From Parelaphostrongylus tenuis (taxonomy: Eukaryota; Nematoda; Chromadorea; Rhabditida; Metastrongylidae): a stretch of DNA of 64,000 bases. Shown here piece after piece: positions 11,913 to 24,286 of this stretch. Position numbers and translations under genes: made by a program. The stretch is from the NCBI GenBank assembly GCA_019055375.1, contig JAHQIW010007103.1, positions 62,001 through 126,000 of the forward strand. Direction: 5' to 3'. Position 1 is the stretch's first letter. Each line of letters opens with the position of its first letter. The notes under the pieces are model-generated. The model made no database searches. It was not told where the DNA came from and saw only the letters and a program-made list of their open reading frames with translations.

Positions 11913-12215
11913 GCGCATGTGGCGCAGTGGTTAGAGGTGCCCTGCATCGCACACGAGGTCAATGGTTCGATCTCGCGCTCATGGCTCACCAAGCCATCCA
12001 TCCCTCCGGGGTCGGTAAATTGGTACCAGACAGGTTTCAGACTTGTCTGGGAGGATAAACAGCACTGACTCGGTTCAGCGGTAGGCCACCGCGAGTCATT
12101 GTAAAGGCCGGATATGCATTCAACCATCTCAAACGAAGTTAAAAATTGAAGTCGAATGCATGGCGCATCCCTCAGGGATTGATCAACGACGAGAGCTTTA
12201 TCCTTTATCCTTTAT
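11913..12215 (+). mobile_element. SINE, family A (full-length, tRNA-derived)
   Basis: The 5' head is tRNA-like: A box TGGCGCAGTGGTTAGAG and B box GGTTCGATC about 30 nt downstream, the internal RNA polymerase III promoter. A unique body of about 210 bp follows (GGTACCAGACAGGTTTCAG, CCACCGCGAGTCATTGTAAA, GGCGCATCCCTCAGGGATTG) and the tail is three TTTATCC units. Imperfect target-site duplications flank it: GCTTATAGAAGAG on the left and GCTTGTAGAAAAGAG on the right (12216-12230). Related copies are at 53427-53735, 4976-5152 and 51055-51150. Confidence 0.85.
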
Positions 12216-12239
12216 GCTTGTAGAAAAGAGCAAATATTT

Positions 12240-13560
12240 ATTGGCATCGGTTAGCACATAAAACAGATATAGAATATATGAAATATAGGTTTGAAGTGAT
12301 ATGTGGTGGATTGTACTGTGAAAACACCAAATGGCAAGAACCAAAACAACTCAAATAACCTGCAGAACAGAAATTTGATTCATTGAAAAATGATAGAAAA
12401 ACAGGTCGAAGATATACAGTGATGAGAATATTCTCGTAAACTGAATTATGTATAGAATGTTCTGTGACCAAAAACAGTATGTCTGCCTTATCTTGGAGGA
12501 ATTCCAACCACCTTCAAAGTTTTGCATATCACTTAACATTCTTGGATAATTTCAATGAATGATTTTTTTTATGAATGGATTTCAACAGCACAACATACTC
12601 CTCCCAGAGAGTTGAAGACAAATCGTGTAATTTCGTATATAAGTAGAGACACTTCTATAAATTTTTATACAATTCTCGCCTCTTCGATCTTCTTAGTCTT
12701 CCATAATAGAAGAGCTCAACATTAGAGGTCCTATCAAAACTCAGGTGTTGTAGTACCATTTTCGACAGTCGTTACGAAACCAACAATGTGATGCATCTTA
12801 GTTTGAGAGAGGCTGAAAGCATCCGCTATTCAAAAACTGGACGCGAATATTGTATTTCTACAAGCAACATACGATACGTACCCAACCAACTTGTTCACTT
12901 GCGCCTTCATGCATTCCCCATTTGCATGTGTAACTAATGAGTCGTGCTAGTCCCGTCTCGTTATCCGTGTAGTTATCTTCATATTCTCGTTCCCTTCCCT
13001 GTGAGGGCAAGCGCTAAATTGTAAGAATTGTGATCTAGAAGCAGAAGCGTCTAATTTTCAGTTAGTAGGATATGAAGTTGATGCTAGAGTTGAAACTTTG
13101 GTCTCGTATTTCCACAGAAACTCATAGAGTTTGCTGGATATGTTCATTTCTTTTCTATGTAATTCCATTCTGTCACTATAACTCTCCGCTCGCTATTCCC
13201 CCATTTCACAATAGAGAAACACCCACATGAAAAGTTGAAAACTCGGTGGAATACTCTTTTAGATACTCGTAGAAAGCAAAAGCAGCTGTAACCACAGCTC
13301 TAATGCCAGAATCAAATATATTCGCGCGCAGGGTCCTCAAAAATTTTGAAGAGAAAGAAAGAAGAACATCTGGAATGTTTAAAAACTAACAGAAAAGGAG
13401 TGCGTCTGATTATCACACGTGATACGGTGCTTTATCTCAGGTAGATTTTAAGATCTGAGAGCGGTTCATTGCTCATAACATGTAAACAACACATGAGTTA
13501 CCACATTTCCTTGAAAGAATCGAACACCGCACTCTTCCTTTTTGTACTGGTTTTTTGTTT
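12240..13560. repeat. Dispersed repeat R2, long copy
   Basis: This copy aligns over about 1.3 kb with 34790-36090 and partly with 5960-6560 and 28390-28985. Shared blocks include TTCCAACCACCTTCAAAGTT, the pair TAGAAGCAGAAGCG / TGAAAGCAGATGCG, GAGTTTGCTGGAT, and GTGCGTCTGATTATCAC near the end. No open frame is kept between copies. Confidence 0.65.
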
Positions 13561-13811
13561 CAATCGTCATTAAAGCTAGAAAACACTAGTCAGATAATAA
13601 AACACGGAGCGATAATAGAAGCGCTAACCATGGGCTTCTTTTAAGCGAGCTATCTGGATAACATATAGCCCACTCATTCCTGAGTGAAACATTTTACACT
13701 GGCTATCATCTCTAAAGCATTGACTTAGCCATTTTCGTTTTACGCTGCAAGTTAAGGCATATGATGCATGTGCATTTAACGGTATTTTTAGACCTTCATT
13801 TCCAGTGTTTT

Positions 13812-14058
13812 TTAAGACCACGCTCAAATTTCAATATATCTCAAAATTATTATTTGAGCCAACACTTCATGCGGTCTGTTAATAGGCTCCTGTACAGCCC
13901 GACACACGTGTTTTGACCTTACATTTCCGACGGAGAGTAGGAAAGGCGAAGGGTTCTGTCCGACTGACGAGACTGTAAGGTCGAAACACGTGAATCGGGC
14001 TGTACAAGAGACCATTAGCACACTACATTACGTGTTGGCTCAAGTAATTATGAGGTTA
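13812..14058. repeat. Fold-back MITE R7, short version
   Basis: The left arm at about 13812-13914 (TTATTTGAGCCAACAC, then TACAGCCCGACACACGTGTT) is repeated inverted at about 13975-14058 (GTCGAAACACGTG, GGGCTGTACAAGAG, GTGTTGGCTCAAG). The spacer is about 60 bp. Longer copies of the family are at 63362-63735 and 30537-30955, and a rearranged one at 16715-17225. Confidence 0.75.
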
Positions 14059-14099
14059 TTCAGAGATGGAAACAAGTCTCAAGCTATTTTCTCACACTT

Positions 14100-15300
14100 C
14101 TCATCACTAGTCAATCGCTTCGAAGCTCCATTCTCAAAACTTTAGCCTTTTTTCAAAAATAAGCCTTGTCAAAACGCTCTGCAGCGGAAAGTAAATTACA
14201 TTTCATAGTCGACGCACACTTTCTACTGAGTTAGGGCTTGTGGCGGTCTTTTAACAAACTCAATGTAGTTATTTGTTAACACAAACTTTAGCGAATTTAG
14301 AAGGGCAAGAGGCAGATTACGTTCAGCGCTCTTAGGATCAAAATTTATAAGGTGTTTATTTGGCAATTCAAAATTTAAACAGGCCTAATCTAAGGAGCGG
14401 TAGAACAAAACTTCCTCTATTGTCTTGAGGCCTAAGCTTTGCGAATTTTGCGAAATGAAGAGAAAAATAATTAAAATGAAGGTTCTATCTGCTTATAAAG
14501 GGACAAACGAGGAAACGACCCTTCGAAAGCCTAGATTTTTGGCTAGAGCCCTACGTAGCTGGCTTTTCGAAATACCTTTTTATTACGCTGGTAAATCCAA
14601 AGCAAAATTATGTTCAACACGACCATATGTTTTTCTCTTTCCTCGCTTATGTTTCGCTGGACAAAACTCCTTCCTTAGAGTATTAGCACTCATTCGATGG
14701 CACAATTTCCGAAGAACTCAGAAATGTATTTGATTTTTTGGATAAGCGCTATTGATAGCGTTGCAGGAGGAAGAAGTATTAGTTATAATAATATTACACC
14801 TAGCCGGATAGAGCTCTTTCTTTAGGCTATTAGCAATCATTTGATAGCTTAGTTTCAATGATTTCAACGCTGTACTTGCTTTTTGGAAACGTCATTCAGC
14901 AAGGATAATAAGGTCGAGTTTTATTTTTTCGACGAGCGTGTTTAGCGGCTATTCCACGGATTACGGCAGGGTGGGACAAGGCGGGATAGTTGATCGCCCT
15001 AGACATGTTTTTGTTGAGAATTTTTTCTCCTTTTTGGAAAAAATCCCAGACAAGACAATTGACTAAGATATTAGGAAAGCATCTCTACATGATGATATGC
15101 ATTTTGTGTTTCAAGCGAGTGATACGCGTAAAAAAATGAAGGAGCATGGTGGGTATGAAACAGTTTTTTTTTCTGAATGCTACAGGGTTAAGATGTTATG
15201 GGAAACCGGCTACGTAGGGCTCCAGCCAGAAAGCTTTCGAATGATCGCCAACACCCTTATGAAAAATTCTAGTGCAGGAAATGAGCTTAAATATTCATTA
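14100..15300. repeat. Composite-repeat modules (partial copy)
   Basis: 14150-14480 aligns with 31480-31760 and 40745-41000 (shared: TTTTAACAAACTCAATGTAG-like block, GGAGCGGTAGAAC). From 14480 to 15300 come degenerate modules carrying TATTAGCACTCATTCGATGG-like and GCTACGTAGGGCTCCAGCC-like blocks, some in inverted orientation (14540-14570 against 15205-15240). Open frames at 14425-14733 and 15097-15312 fall in the repeats and look accidental. Confidence 0.5.
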
Positions 15301-15721
15301 ATCCCTTTATAAGTGGAAAGAACCGAAATGAATATTGAAAATCAAGTCTTTTTAAGGCACCTTTGAGATCTCTGGGCACAGGAGGGCGCTAATAGGTGCC
15401 GAAGTTGAAAGGTGATCTCATTTTTACTTCTACATCACATCAAAAGTCCTTGTTGGAAAGCACGCATAGTATTCCAAAACCGTCGTTTTATGGAGGTGTC
15501 GATTGATCAACAAATTCTAGACGAAACTTTGTGTAGCAAGAATTACGCTAGGTGTAACAGCCAACTTCATTCTGGAAGGGTTCAATAATGGGTTGAGTTT
15601 CTACATTTGCGAACACACTGCAAGGTGCGAAGGAACCCACAACTTTATGCAATCTTTTGAGGGCAGGAACGGAATGTATTTCACTATCAAAAATCTGATC
15701 TGCTCGCACCTGATGGACCGG

Positions 15722-16700
15722 AAACTTCAGCACTACAATAATTGCTGCCTTCTGTCATACTTTACCCTTTATGACACCCTACCACCTTGAACTTGAAAGG
15801 ATAGTGTGGTGCCGTCAACGAAGGTTGGTGGAGGATTGAGCCAAGAGTGATAGCGCTCTCCAAATAGTGTCCTCGGAGTGGTCGGCAAGTTAACTCCTTC
15901 AAATGGGCTCCACCGGCATCTTCAAAAAAATCGCTAAAGTCTATAATTGTGGAACTTACTTCATCTAAGAGGCCGATTCAAAATAACTGCCAGGAAAATT
16001 CCAATTCTGCGCAAACTCCACAATAAGTGCACGACATTTTTTTAAATTCCAATTAGTTCTGTCTAATTGAGCATCAAAATAGAAAATAGTTGCTTTTCCC
16101 ATTACCAAGTTCATATGCAGTGTCGCACCTCCACACGAATTGAAACTTTGGTGCTTGAACTGGTCATGCTACCGCCGTCTGCGGCTTTTAGACGCCAACA
16201 GGGTTGTTTCCATCAACTCAACTTCAAAATCACAGTTGCTGGGATCCTTAGCCTGTAAAATGTAACTCATTACACTAACAGGGTTACTCACAAGCACAAC
16301 ACTTCGAAATACCTCATCACAAAGGATTAAGAAATCGATTAACCTTTTGGCAGGGCCCGAAAGTAAACCCAGAGGGTCCATTAATATCAACTAACATAAT
16401 TATCGACGAACACTGTGCATGCTATGTCATTTCATGATCAGAGAAGTTTGAGATTCATGGAGCAGTCAGACGATCAACGTAAGAGTATCTAATTAATGCA
16501 AAGGTATGAAATGGAATGATACAGCTCAAACAACTTAATAGCTCCTCGTGACAGCGGCAGTGCGCATCCTTATCTCAGAACGATATGGTCCACAGGCGTC
16601 TCAGGCTACTGGAAGGTTAATGAGACGAGAAAATGATAACGCTTACAAAGTGGTGTCTTTGGAGGGGGCGGAGTTGTTGGGCTGGAGACGACAAGAGATA
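15722..16700. repeat. Dispersed repeat R3, copy 1
   Basis: The segment aligns with 28983-29965 over nearly 1 kb. Examples: CTTCAGCACTACAATAAT, GCTAAAGTCTATAATTGTGG, CCGTCTGCGGCTTTTAGACG, GGTTACTCACAAGCACAACA and CTCGTGACAGCGGCAGTGC. Identity by eye is about 80%. The last 100 bp (GATAACGCT…GGCGGAG) also occurs near 33245 and 42690. No conserved frame. Confidence 0.75.
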
Positions 16701-16714
16701 ATGACTGATCCTTA

Positions 16715-17225
16715 ACATATCATATCTTTCGTTTCGAGTGTTTTCTCAAGAACACTACTCAAATTTCAAAATGCATGATAATCATTTTTCGAGTCACGCA
16801 TGTCAGTGGTCTGTCAAATAAAGCTAATCGGGCAGTTACCTTTTCTCGTCTTTTGCTAATCTCTGTGGGTGCTCTAGTCCCCACACTAAGAGTTAGCGAC
16901 GACGAACGTTTTACACTCTATGTTCAGTGAAATTTTCACCGAGCACAGAAAGTTGTACACTCGATTGCTCTTGGCTGGTATATTCAATATATCATATCTT
17001 TCGTTTCAAGTATTTTTCTGAGACCATAGCTCAAATTTCAATATGCCTGATAATCATTTTTGCGCTACGCATGTCAGTGGTCTGTCAAAGAGGGCTGACT
17101 TATAGAGCCTGGGCACGTGTATCGGATATAGCTTATAGCACGTGTATCGGGCTCTATAAGTCCTCTTTGACGGACCACTGACATGCGTGGCTCAAAAAAT
17201 GATTACCAGACATATTGATCCTTGA
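16715..17225. repeat. Fold-back MITE R7-like, rearranged copy
   Basis: The inner pair of arms is striking: ACGCATGTCAGTGGTCTGTC with AAAGAGGGCTGACTTATAGA at 17070-17110 is repeated inverted at 17147-17195, around a centre holding two GCACGTGTATCGG motifs. An outer duplicate of the left arm lies at 16715-16830. The part between (16870-16970) is the inverse of the internal region of the family at 30700-30840. Confidence 0.7.
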
Positions 17226-17702
17226 CATTTTCGATACGGCAAGTTCACAGTCCTGACTCTGCCTCGCCGCTAGATCCGGGAAGAAAGCTACCGGTTCAGT
17301 TTACTACCACGACGGCTCACAAGAAACTTTTCTTTCCGCTGTTGATTAATGTTGAAAGTTCTTCTTTAACGTAATCGTTATTTGAGGAAAACGCACCTGT
17401 GTCTAACATTTCACGTAGTAACAACGCTTATCCACCTTTTGTGCTTGCTCTTTCTACGATGTTGTAAAAGTAGGAGTCGAGAACATATTTTTGTAGCGTG
17501 TGACTATTTAGAAGAATCTTATATAGAAGTTAATGCAGTTAGTTTTGGAAACCTTGTTCGTTGGTCCTGTTGTCATACCATGGATCTATGCTTCTTATCA
17601 AGAAATTGTGATTTCTGAGGCAACTGAGCTTTTCTTCTTTGTTGAAGTTACGTCTATAGAAGAGCCTTCAACAATAATTTGCACCAAAGAAATTGCGCCA
17701 AG

Positions 17703-17795
17703 AAAACTGTGGTGAGCCGTTGTGGGGTAGGATCGAACCACAAACCTACTTCCCAATGGCGGGTACTCGGCACCTGCCTGCGCTAGCGATGGGCA
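17703..17795 (-). repeat. tRNA-like sequence (family D)
   Basis: The minus strand shows A-box-like TAGCGCAGGCAGGTGCC and, about 35 nt on, B box GTGGTTCGATCCTAC whose flanks can pair as a T arm. I see no clear acceptor stem and no second copy. It is probably a tRNA-derived SINE head rather than a functional tRNA. Confidence 0.5.
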
Positions 17796-18100
17796 GTGTT
17801 AGCGCGTGAGCCGGTCGTAAGTGTTAGTAATGAAAGCTAATAAAAAGTCTTCTTCCATGTGTGTGTTCGTCAAATCGCGTAATAAGACAGTGGAGTTAAC
17901 TAAATATGCAATAATCAAAAAGTTGTAACATAGAGATGGTTACATTATAAATGTCTTTCCTAACCAGTGCGAAATAATGTAATCAGGCTCGCTGTTACAG
18001 AGCATTTCACATGTGGTGCATATATATTTTCTATTCTATGGCGAATACTCGCCAGAACCGTATTTGTAAACATTCTCAATACGTGCCGGTGGATCGGAAA

Positions 18101-19292
18101 CTCACATCCACACGATCACAAAACTCATTGAAGTTTCGCGAGAGTACAAACAACCACTCTGTCTCACTTATCGATCTTTGAAAAGCCTTTGATTCAGTGG
18201 GAAACAGAAGCTGGTTATAGAGGCTCTGGTAACCAGGCGTCCCCTACTCGGTACTACTGATGCTTCGTGAGCTTTAAAAAGATTCACTGACAGATATCTA
18301 CCATTCTACAACAATATAACATTGAGTAAGGAAGAGGGGTTCGACAAGGCGATACAAATATCGCCAAAACTATTCCTGGCCACCCTACAAAAACGTCATG
18401 CGAACATTAGAATGACGAACTGGGAGTGAAAATTGACGGTCCGACACATTAAACCATCTTCGCTTTTGCTGACGATACGTCTCATAAACACAAAACATCA
18501 GCCAAGCGGAACGAATGTTGACTGATTTCGATAACGCCTGTGGAAAAGAGGTCTTCAGTGAATCTAAACGAAAATAATGTTCATGAGGAACGGATGGGTT
18601 TCTAATGCCCATCACGCTCAACGAACGACAATTCCGAGTTGCTCCAGTTACATCTATCTAGTCGTGAAATCAACATGCTGAACGACCTAGCCCCAGGTTG
18701 AGCAGGAGGAAAACGAGCGGCTTGGGGTGAACGTTTAAGGAGCATCGAAGGATGTAGTGAAGAGGACAAAGAACATCCGACCCGTCCCACCTTTTGATCG
18801 ACATTATCCCTGCCATAACGTATGCAGCAGAACACCTGGTCGCTAGTAAGCGGATGAAAGATCACTTGCGTAGCGAACGCGCAGTCGAAAGGTCGATGCT
18901 AGGAGTATCTCGGATTTCGCAAAATGAGGACAAAGGATCCGAAGTCCGACCTACGTCAACGATCGAAAATCAGAGACGCCGTTCTACACGCCAGTATATC
19001 GAAAATAAGGTGGGCCGGAAACGTTGATGCGCTTCAACGACAACCCGATGGACGAGAGCCGTTACCGACTGGCTTCCCGGGGCGTTCAAGCGTTTTAAAG
19101 GCAGACACTGACCCGTTGGTCCCGATTTCTTCACGAACGCGGATGAAGGAAAGATATGATGCTCAGCGATTCCTAGAGCAAGGAGGACCCATGGGCTACT
19201 CTTCAAGCGACAGGGAAAAAATAGAAGAGTTGCTGTACCCGCTCGAGTCACACTCGACGATCAACGGACTGACAGGTGATACAGGTGATTAC
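18101..19292 (+). mobile_element. RTE retrotransposon, degraded 5'-truncated copy
   Basis: This copy matches the RTE at 26669-27846 in order: ACTCATTGAAGTTTCGCGAG, the F-D-S-V segment near 18190, GAAGAGGGGTTCGACAAGGC, the catalytic FADD region near 18465 (with one inserted T), TGTTCATGAGGAACGGATGG, and the tail ACAGGTGATACAGGTGATTA. Many single-base indels break every frame. It begins inside the reverse transcriptase domain, as expected for a 5'-truncated insertion. Confidence 0.9.
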
Positions 19293-19479
19293 AGGTGATC
19301 GAAGCGCAAGATCATCGTTACACAATCACATTAAGTTAAGTTATTCGGAATTGGTATAGCTTAAGGCATAACTACTAGTCACAGAACAATATCTGTTGTA
19401 TTCCGAATTCACTTCACCATTTCAGATTTTCAATAAATGAGTATTTTACCCAGTAATGTTGGGTGGTTTGCAAAGCCTT

Positions 19480-19550
19480 GACGTCAGGAGGAAATAATAC
19501 CTGCATTTCATCCTTTCCGTGAGCGCTTGCTAACCATTACACTAGCGGCG
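19480..19550 (-). repeat. tRNA-like core, family B
   Basis: This is the minus-strand counterpart of the unit at 9154-9222: GTAATGGTTAGCAAGCGCTC as A-box region, CTGACGT at the 3' end and CGGAAAGGATG in the anticodon-arm position. The B box is decayed (TATTTCCTCC). Flanks carry GTTGACGGTGGTTGCTGACA further out, the conserved family leader. Confidence 0.55.
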
Positions 19551-19960
19551 CTCGTTCTGCCATAACTTTTTCTGCTACACAACTGTATCACTCTGTCAGC
19601 AACCACCGTCAACGGTTTGACCTGGTAGTCGATATCAACATTGAACGGGCTGACGCTGACAGATATTGATTACATTTACGATCGAACATAACATAATATT
19701 ATATGTAGCAAATATGATGAATGATGAGCAAATGTTTCTCATAAGGCTGGACTCGAACACGCATTTCACCGCTTCCGACGTGTGCTGTTGATAAATTAAT
19801 ATGTATGATAACCATATACAATAGGCACTGCTAATTTGGTCTACTTCACACGAGCACTGCTCCATTCAAGATTTCATTACGGCTTTGAAGGTCCTACTAC
19901 ACCGCAATGTACGACTGTATACCATAGATCTTTTCTGCTACAGCGCTGCAGAAAAAAAGC

Positions 19961-21479
19961 TTCTCAAAAAAATATAATTTTCAAGATATATGTCAGTCTC
20001 GATATGCTCAGTAACTTCTTATTTTCTTCTTCTAGAGTCTTTCTGACTAAAAAGGGAATGAGGAAAACATTTACAATTTTGAAATCTCTGAGACATGCCT
20101 TATCAAACGATTAGCAACAGTCTAGAGGAGAAACTTCGTCCTACGAAATGTAAGCACATCAGTGCGCGACGTGTGTGAAACAAAATTTCATAATCCATTC
20201 TACAGCGCCTTCCTGTGAACATTTATTTCCTAACTTTCTGAGACATGGGCTTTCGAATGATTGCTGAGAGAAAAATCCTTTCGCAAAAATTCCTGTCCGA
20301 TAGCAGATAATTACAAGAAAACTTCCTCAAATCATTTCAACTCTTTCGCCTTCCTTAGAGCGGCTCATCCTTTTGTCTGAGAATAATAGTTGCCATTATT
20401 GATTGCCCACCGATAATAATTAACTTCTGTTGGGATGATGTGTCCTGCTCATCGATTGGACTCAAATCAATAAATTTCTAAAAAAGCGAACGTTTGCGTA
20501 ATTGTCCTCTTATTCAAAATAGTTGAATTATTTTAGCAATGAAAGTATACTTACTGATCAGCCTCGTCAAAGTTGAATGAAATCCTATTAAGAACGAAGT
20601 ACAAATTGATCACCACTGGAACGTGCTATTGTAGCGCGATTGCAGTGTGGAAAAAAACAGTGGTTTTGCCCTATCCGTTCCCCTATCCAAAAAACATATT
20701 TTGGCAGTATATATACATTTTATTAGTTATTCGATAGTTTAAGTCTCAAGAATTTAGACAGTGTATTTTTTTTTGAATAGTCTTAATGGTAAAGATAACA
20801 CTTCGTTTTACATTTAAGCATTTTTGCTGAGCAAAGCTTTTTTTGAGAGAATTTTGTGTACATTTGATGATAAAGATTTTTGAGAATTACAGTAGTGTTT
20901 CTGATCTTCCAAAAACCTTTCAGTGAGCTGCAATACCGAAATTGAGATTGCATTTCACATGTGGTGATGTTATCTTGCACCGGTATGTGGGTGTATGGAT
21001 TGATTTCGCAACGTTGGCATCAATCCATCGGCTTTCAATAACCTTTCGATAGATTGAATCAAGAAATTTCAATGGAATGCTGATAGAGCGGTGTAGCAGT
21101 GGAAATAAAATTGTGTTGCACATTTGAGCACTCTTCGCTGAAGACAGCTTTTCTTCCAAAATTTCAACAGTCATTCGACAGCACAGATTTTAACAACTCC
21201 AATGATATCCTTAATTTCAATGAAAAACCTTCTCAATGCGATGTTACGGCTAAAAGAATAGTGGTTTCGCACTTGGCGGTCATTTGCTGTTGTGGATGTG
21301 GCGGCATGTGTATGGACTTCGCAACGTTTGCATCGAACTATAGCGCTCTCACAACATTTGCGATAAACGGCATCAGGCCAAGCCAGTGCTGCTCAGCCTT
21401 CTCCCAAAAGTTTTGTAGTTTCGAGTCTTCTTATTTATGAGCACTTTTACTCTTCCAACTACTAACAAAGTGCTCAAGT
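19961..21479. other. No gene; degenerate repeat modules
   Basis: 20100-20350 carries the motif set GAGACATG…ATTAGCAA…GGAGAAACTTCGTCC…GCGCGACGTGTGTGAAAC seen in several other repeats. 20960-21110 and 21270-21400 share GTGTATGGA(…)TTCGCAACGTT, a local duplication. No coding exon was recognised. Confidence 0.4.
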
Positions 21480-22280
21480 TCCAAGAAAAAACATGGCGCG
21501 CTTCAAACGAAACGTCAGTGCAAGTATGGACATCGAATGAAGTTTCAGTTCTGCACGCGGATGTTTGATGATGCTGCAAGTATGGGTGCCGTGACAGATC
21601 AGGATCAGATTTGGAAACTGATTCGAGAACATTCGTTTTTTCTTCGTAACTGCTATTCGTTTCCTCCACTGTTGAGCTGAAAGTCAACATCGATCAGCTG
21701 GCGCAGAAGAGATTTCGGTATGAACCACAAAGCAACCGTGGCTTGGAACAGTTATATGAGCGAAACACTTGCCAGCTTGATTCGACGCCGTGGTGAGAAA
21801 GATTATCGACTGTGGCAAAGTTTTAGAAGCAGACGAGTCAATGTTTAGAAAGAGGAAGGATAATGCTGATCGTGTGCTCCCGCAGCAATGGTTCTTCGGA
21901 TAAATCGCTCATAAACCAAAGCAATGTTTTTTAATGGTCTTCCGAATCGCAAAGCGTCCGCTCCTGAGTGCGAATAAAGACAGCATTGCCGAAGGATCGA
22001 CTTCCTCCTCCGATTGATGAAAGCCTTACGATATGGACGATAGAGCAAAGACTTGTTTCCAACATTTTAAGGTCAACCACCGTTGCAATTTGTAGATCCA
22101 AACAGACGTACTCATGCTTGAACGATGAAAAGAATGAGAAAATCTGCAAAATGGTGGAGCAAAAAGGCACCAAAGCACCTCGTGTCACCTCTTGGAGTCG
22201 TATTCGGCTGAATTCCTGGCTTCAGATGATCGTAGGTAAGATGTTTGGAATCATTTTTGGAAGTAATTGAGTTTTTTGAC
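21480..22280 (+). mobile_element. Merlin-like DNA transposon, ISXO2-type transposase remnant
   Basis: In changing frames the plus strand reads GMNHKATVAWNSYMSETLAS (21720-21780), CGKVLEADESMF then RKRKDNADRVLPQQWFFG (21810-21910), FQHFKVNHRCN (22060-22090) and, after a frame change, VDPNRRTHA. In order these resemble ISXO2/IS1595-type transposases: the helix-turn-helix tail, the first catalytic Asp in E-x-DES, the Q-W-V-F-G strand and the VNHS-x-xFVDP-x-TGAHT block. Eukaryotic Merlin elements carry this enzyme. At least five stops or frameshifts are present. Terminal repeats were not found. Confidence 0.6.
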
Positions 22281-24165
22281 TTCCCGTGCCCCAAGTGTAA
22301 TCTTCATTGTTGATATATATGACGACGTTTTCATGCCGCTGTTGAAAGCAATGAGAGAATCGAGGCCTCTAGTGTCTTGAATCTGATCCGTATTTTATTT
22401 TAGATTTCTCGATATTTGGAAGCAATAAATTATTTTTCAAACTTTTTCTCTGAAAGCATATGGAGTTGTTGAGGAGATTTCAAAGTACTAGTCAAGTGTC
22501 TATTTGAAGTTTTTTCAAAGTGAAGAAAAAAGCCCGAAGTTTTTTAGCAACACTCACACGCCACATGTGAGTTACACTGCGCGATCGATGGGACGTTCAA
22601 TGCAAAACTAATACTCTTCTAGCTGTGGCACTTACTAGGAAGTCCCTGTTAAAAACCAAGTTTATCACTGAAATTGCTGTAATTTGTATTATCGAATGCT
22701 TAGTGAAATTCTGACTGAAAAGATGTGACTCTGAAAATGCTTAAGTGTGAAGCAAAATTTTATTCCTACTGCTGCAGAGTAATATATAGGCCAATTAGAA
22801 ATAAAAGGTGTCTCTCGGATTTTTGAGATTAATGCTATCGAGTAATCACTGAAATGTCTAAAAAGAGATGTTTTGCTTGATATGGGTGCGGATAGGGGGA
22901 AAATACCAAAAGATCTTTGATATGAACATCTGATAAAGTTGTTTATTTTGAGCAAGCACAATTGCAGGGTTCACCATTCAAAGTTGATCGTTTCTCATTT
23001 CATATCATACTCGGAATTTGCTGGAACGTCGAATATTCTTTGTTTTCACTCAACTGGATCTTCTTAATACACTGAAGTTGAACAAAATCTCCACATTCTT
23101 CAACCTTTAGTCCATTACGTGGTCTATTGCAAACGCTTTGAGCAGAAAAATATCAGCTCAAAAAGCAGTACTACATATGCATCGGCGAAGAAGAAATCCA
23201 CACTTTTCTTCAGTAATTATCTGCAAAGCAGCCCGAAATTGTGGAGTTTTTGAATGGAGCCACTACATCCGTGAGAACTGTACTAACAAGGCCTAGTATG
23301 AGCGCCTTTCAACGATCTCAGTGCTGAAAGGAGTTTAAGATTGTTTCTGGAGAGCATTTTACATATGCACTTCAAAATAGCCAACTGTCATGCTTTAGTG
23401 CCCTTTATGATGAAATGCAAGTAGATTACCTCAGCAGAAAAAAAATACCAGACATTCTGTCAATCTTCAACACTGGGAGGTTATGTGAACGAGAGTGTAG
23501 CATAACATTGTATGACCATGCTTAGGCTGAGATATGAGTTGATTCGGTGGTATCCATGACACAAAAAGTGAAGTTGTAAGTTTCTATCTCAACATAATTG
23601 TGATTATGCTTCACATCAAATCTGGCACTCAAATTCAAAACGTGCATAAGCGAAAGCTAAACAAATGTGGTTCCAAAACGTTATATTGAGTGGATGGATT
23701 TACGATATTTATGAAAATGTTCTTATAATCGTATTAGTTTTGAGGTCATTTAATTCATATTTTTTTCATTCATCGTAAACTCAGCTCTTTCTCAAATGCA
23801 CACATACGCTGTAATTTGACTAGTAGACTCGAGAAATCTACAGCACATTTTCCTTCCATTTAGTACTCGCGAAGAATAACAATTAAATGGCGAACAATCA
23901 CCGAATTTCTACTTATTATGAAGCAATCATTCTCACGTTGAATATATTTGAGGACAGCGACTACTATGGAGCAATTTGAGTTGATTACTCAGCCTGTCAA
24001 CTGAAAGCACGTTAGCTATCAGAGATCAAGCATGTCAGTGTTCGACACATGTTATATACACACTCGTGCACGGCTATGTGTTCATGTACATCTATATAAT
24101 ATGCATTTACATGAGTGTGAATACGAGCATTCAGACTGGTAATCCTACTGATGTGCAGAATTTTC
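22281..24165. other. No recognisable gene
   Basis: The sequence is AT-rich with scattered short open frames. One minus-strand frame of 90 codons (22689-22961) has no recognised domain. From about 24030 the sequence resembles the ATAT/GTGT-rich stretches upstream of other tRNA-like repeats. Confidence 0.35.
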
Positions 24166-24240
24166 GCGTCAGGCGGGACTCGACCTTACATCTCACTCTA
24201 TCCGGGAGCGTGTGCGCTAATCTGCTCTACTCCTGACGCC
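24166..24240 (-). repeat. tRNA-like core, family B
   Basis: The ends are perfectly complementary (GCGTCAG with CTGACGC), forming a 7-bp acceptor-like stem. The minus strand contains GGAGTAGAGCAGATTAGCGC as A-box region, an anticodon arm with loop CCGGATA, and B-box-like AAGGTCGAGTCCC. Loop position 33 is C rather than the invariant U, so it is unlikely to work as a tRNA. Flanks TGTGCAGAA and CCACCACTCTTTC correspond to the family inverted repeats. Confidence 0.7.
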
Positions 24241-24286
24241 CACTTTGTCCACCACTCTTTCTAGGTTACAACGCATCTGTCTGGAC

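Larger units (their letters stand above)
17843..19960. repeat. Dispersed repeat R6, copy split by an RTE insertion
   Basis: 17843-18100 and 19300-19960 together match 8815-9690. Shared blocks are TACAGAGCATTTCACATGTG on the left, and TGCAAAGCCTTGACGTCAGG, AACCGTCAACGGTTTG-like sequence and ATAGGCACTGC on the right. The minus-strand tRNA-like core is at 19480-19550, with a partial second core at 19740-19790 as in the other copy. Confidence 0.65.
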
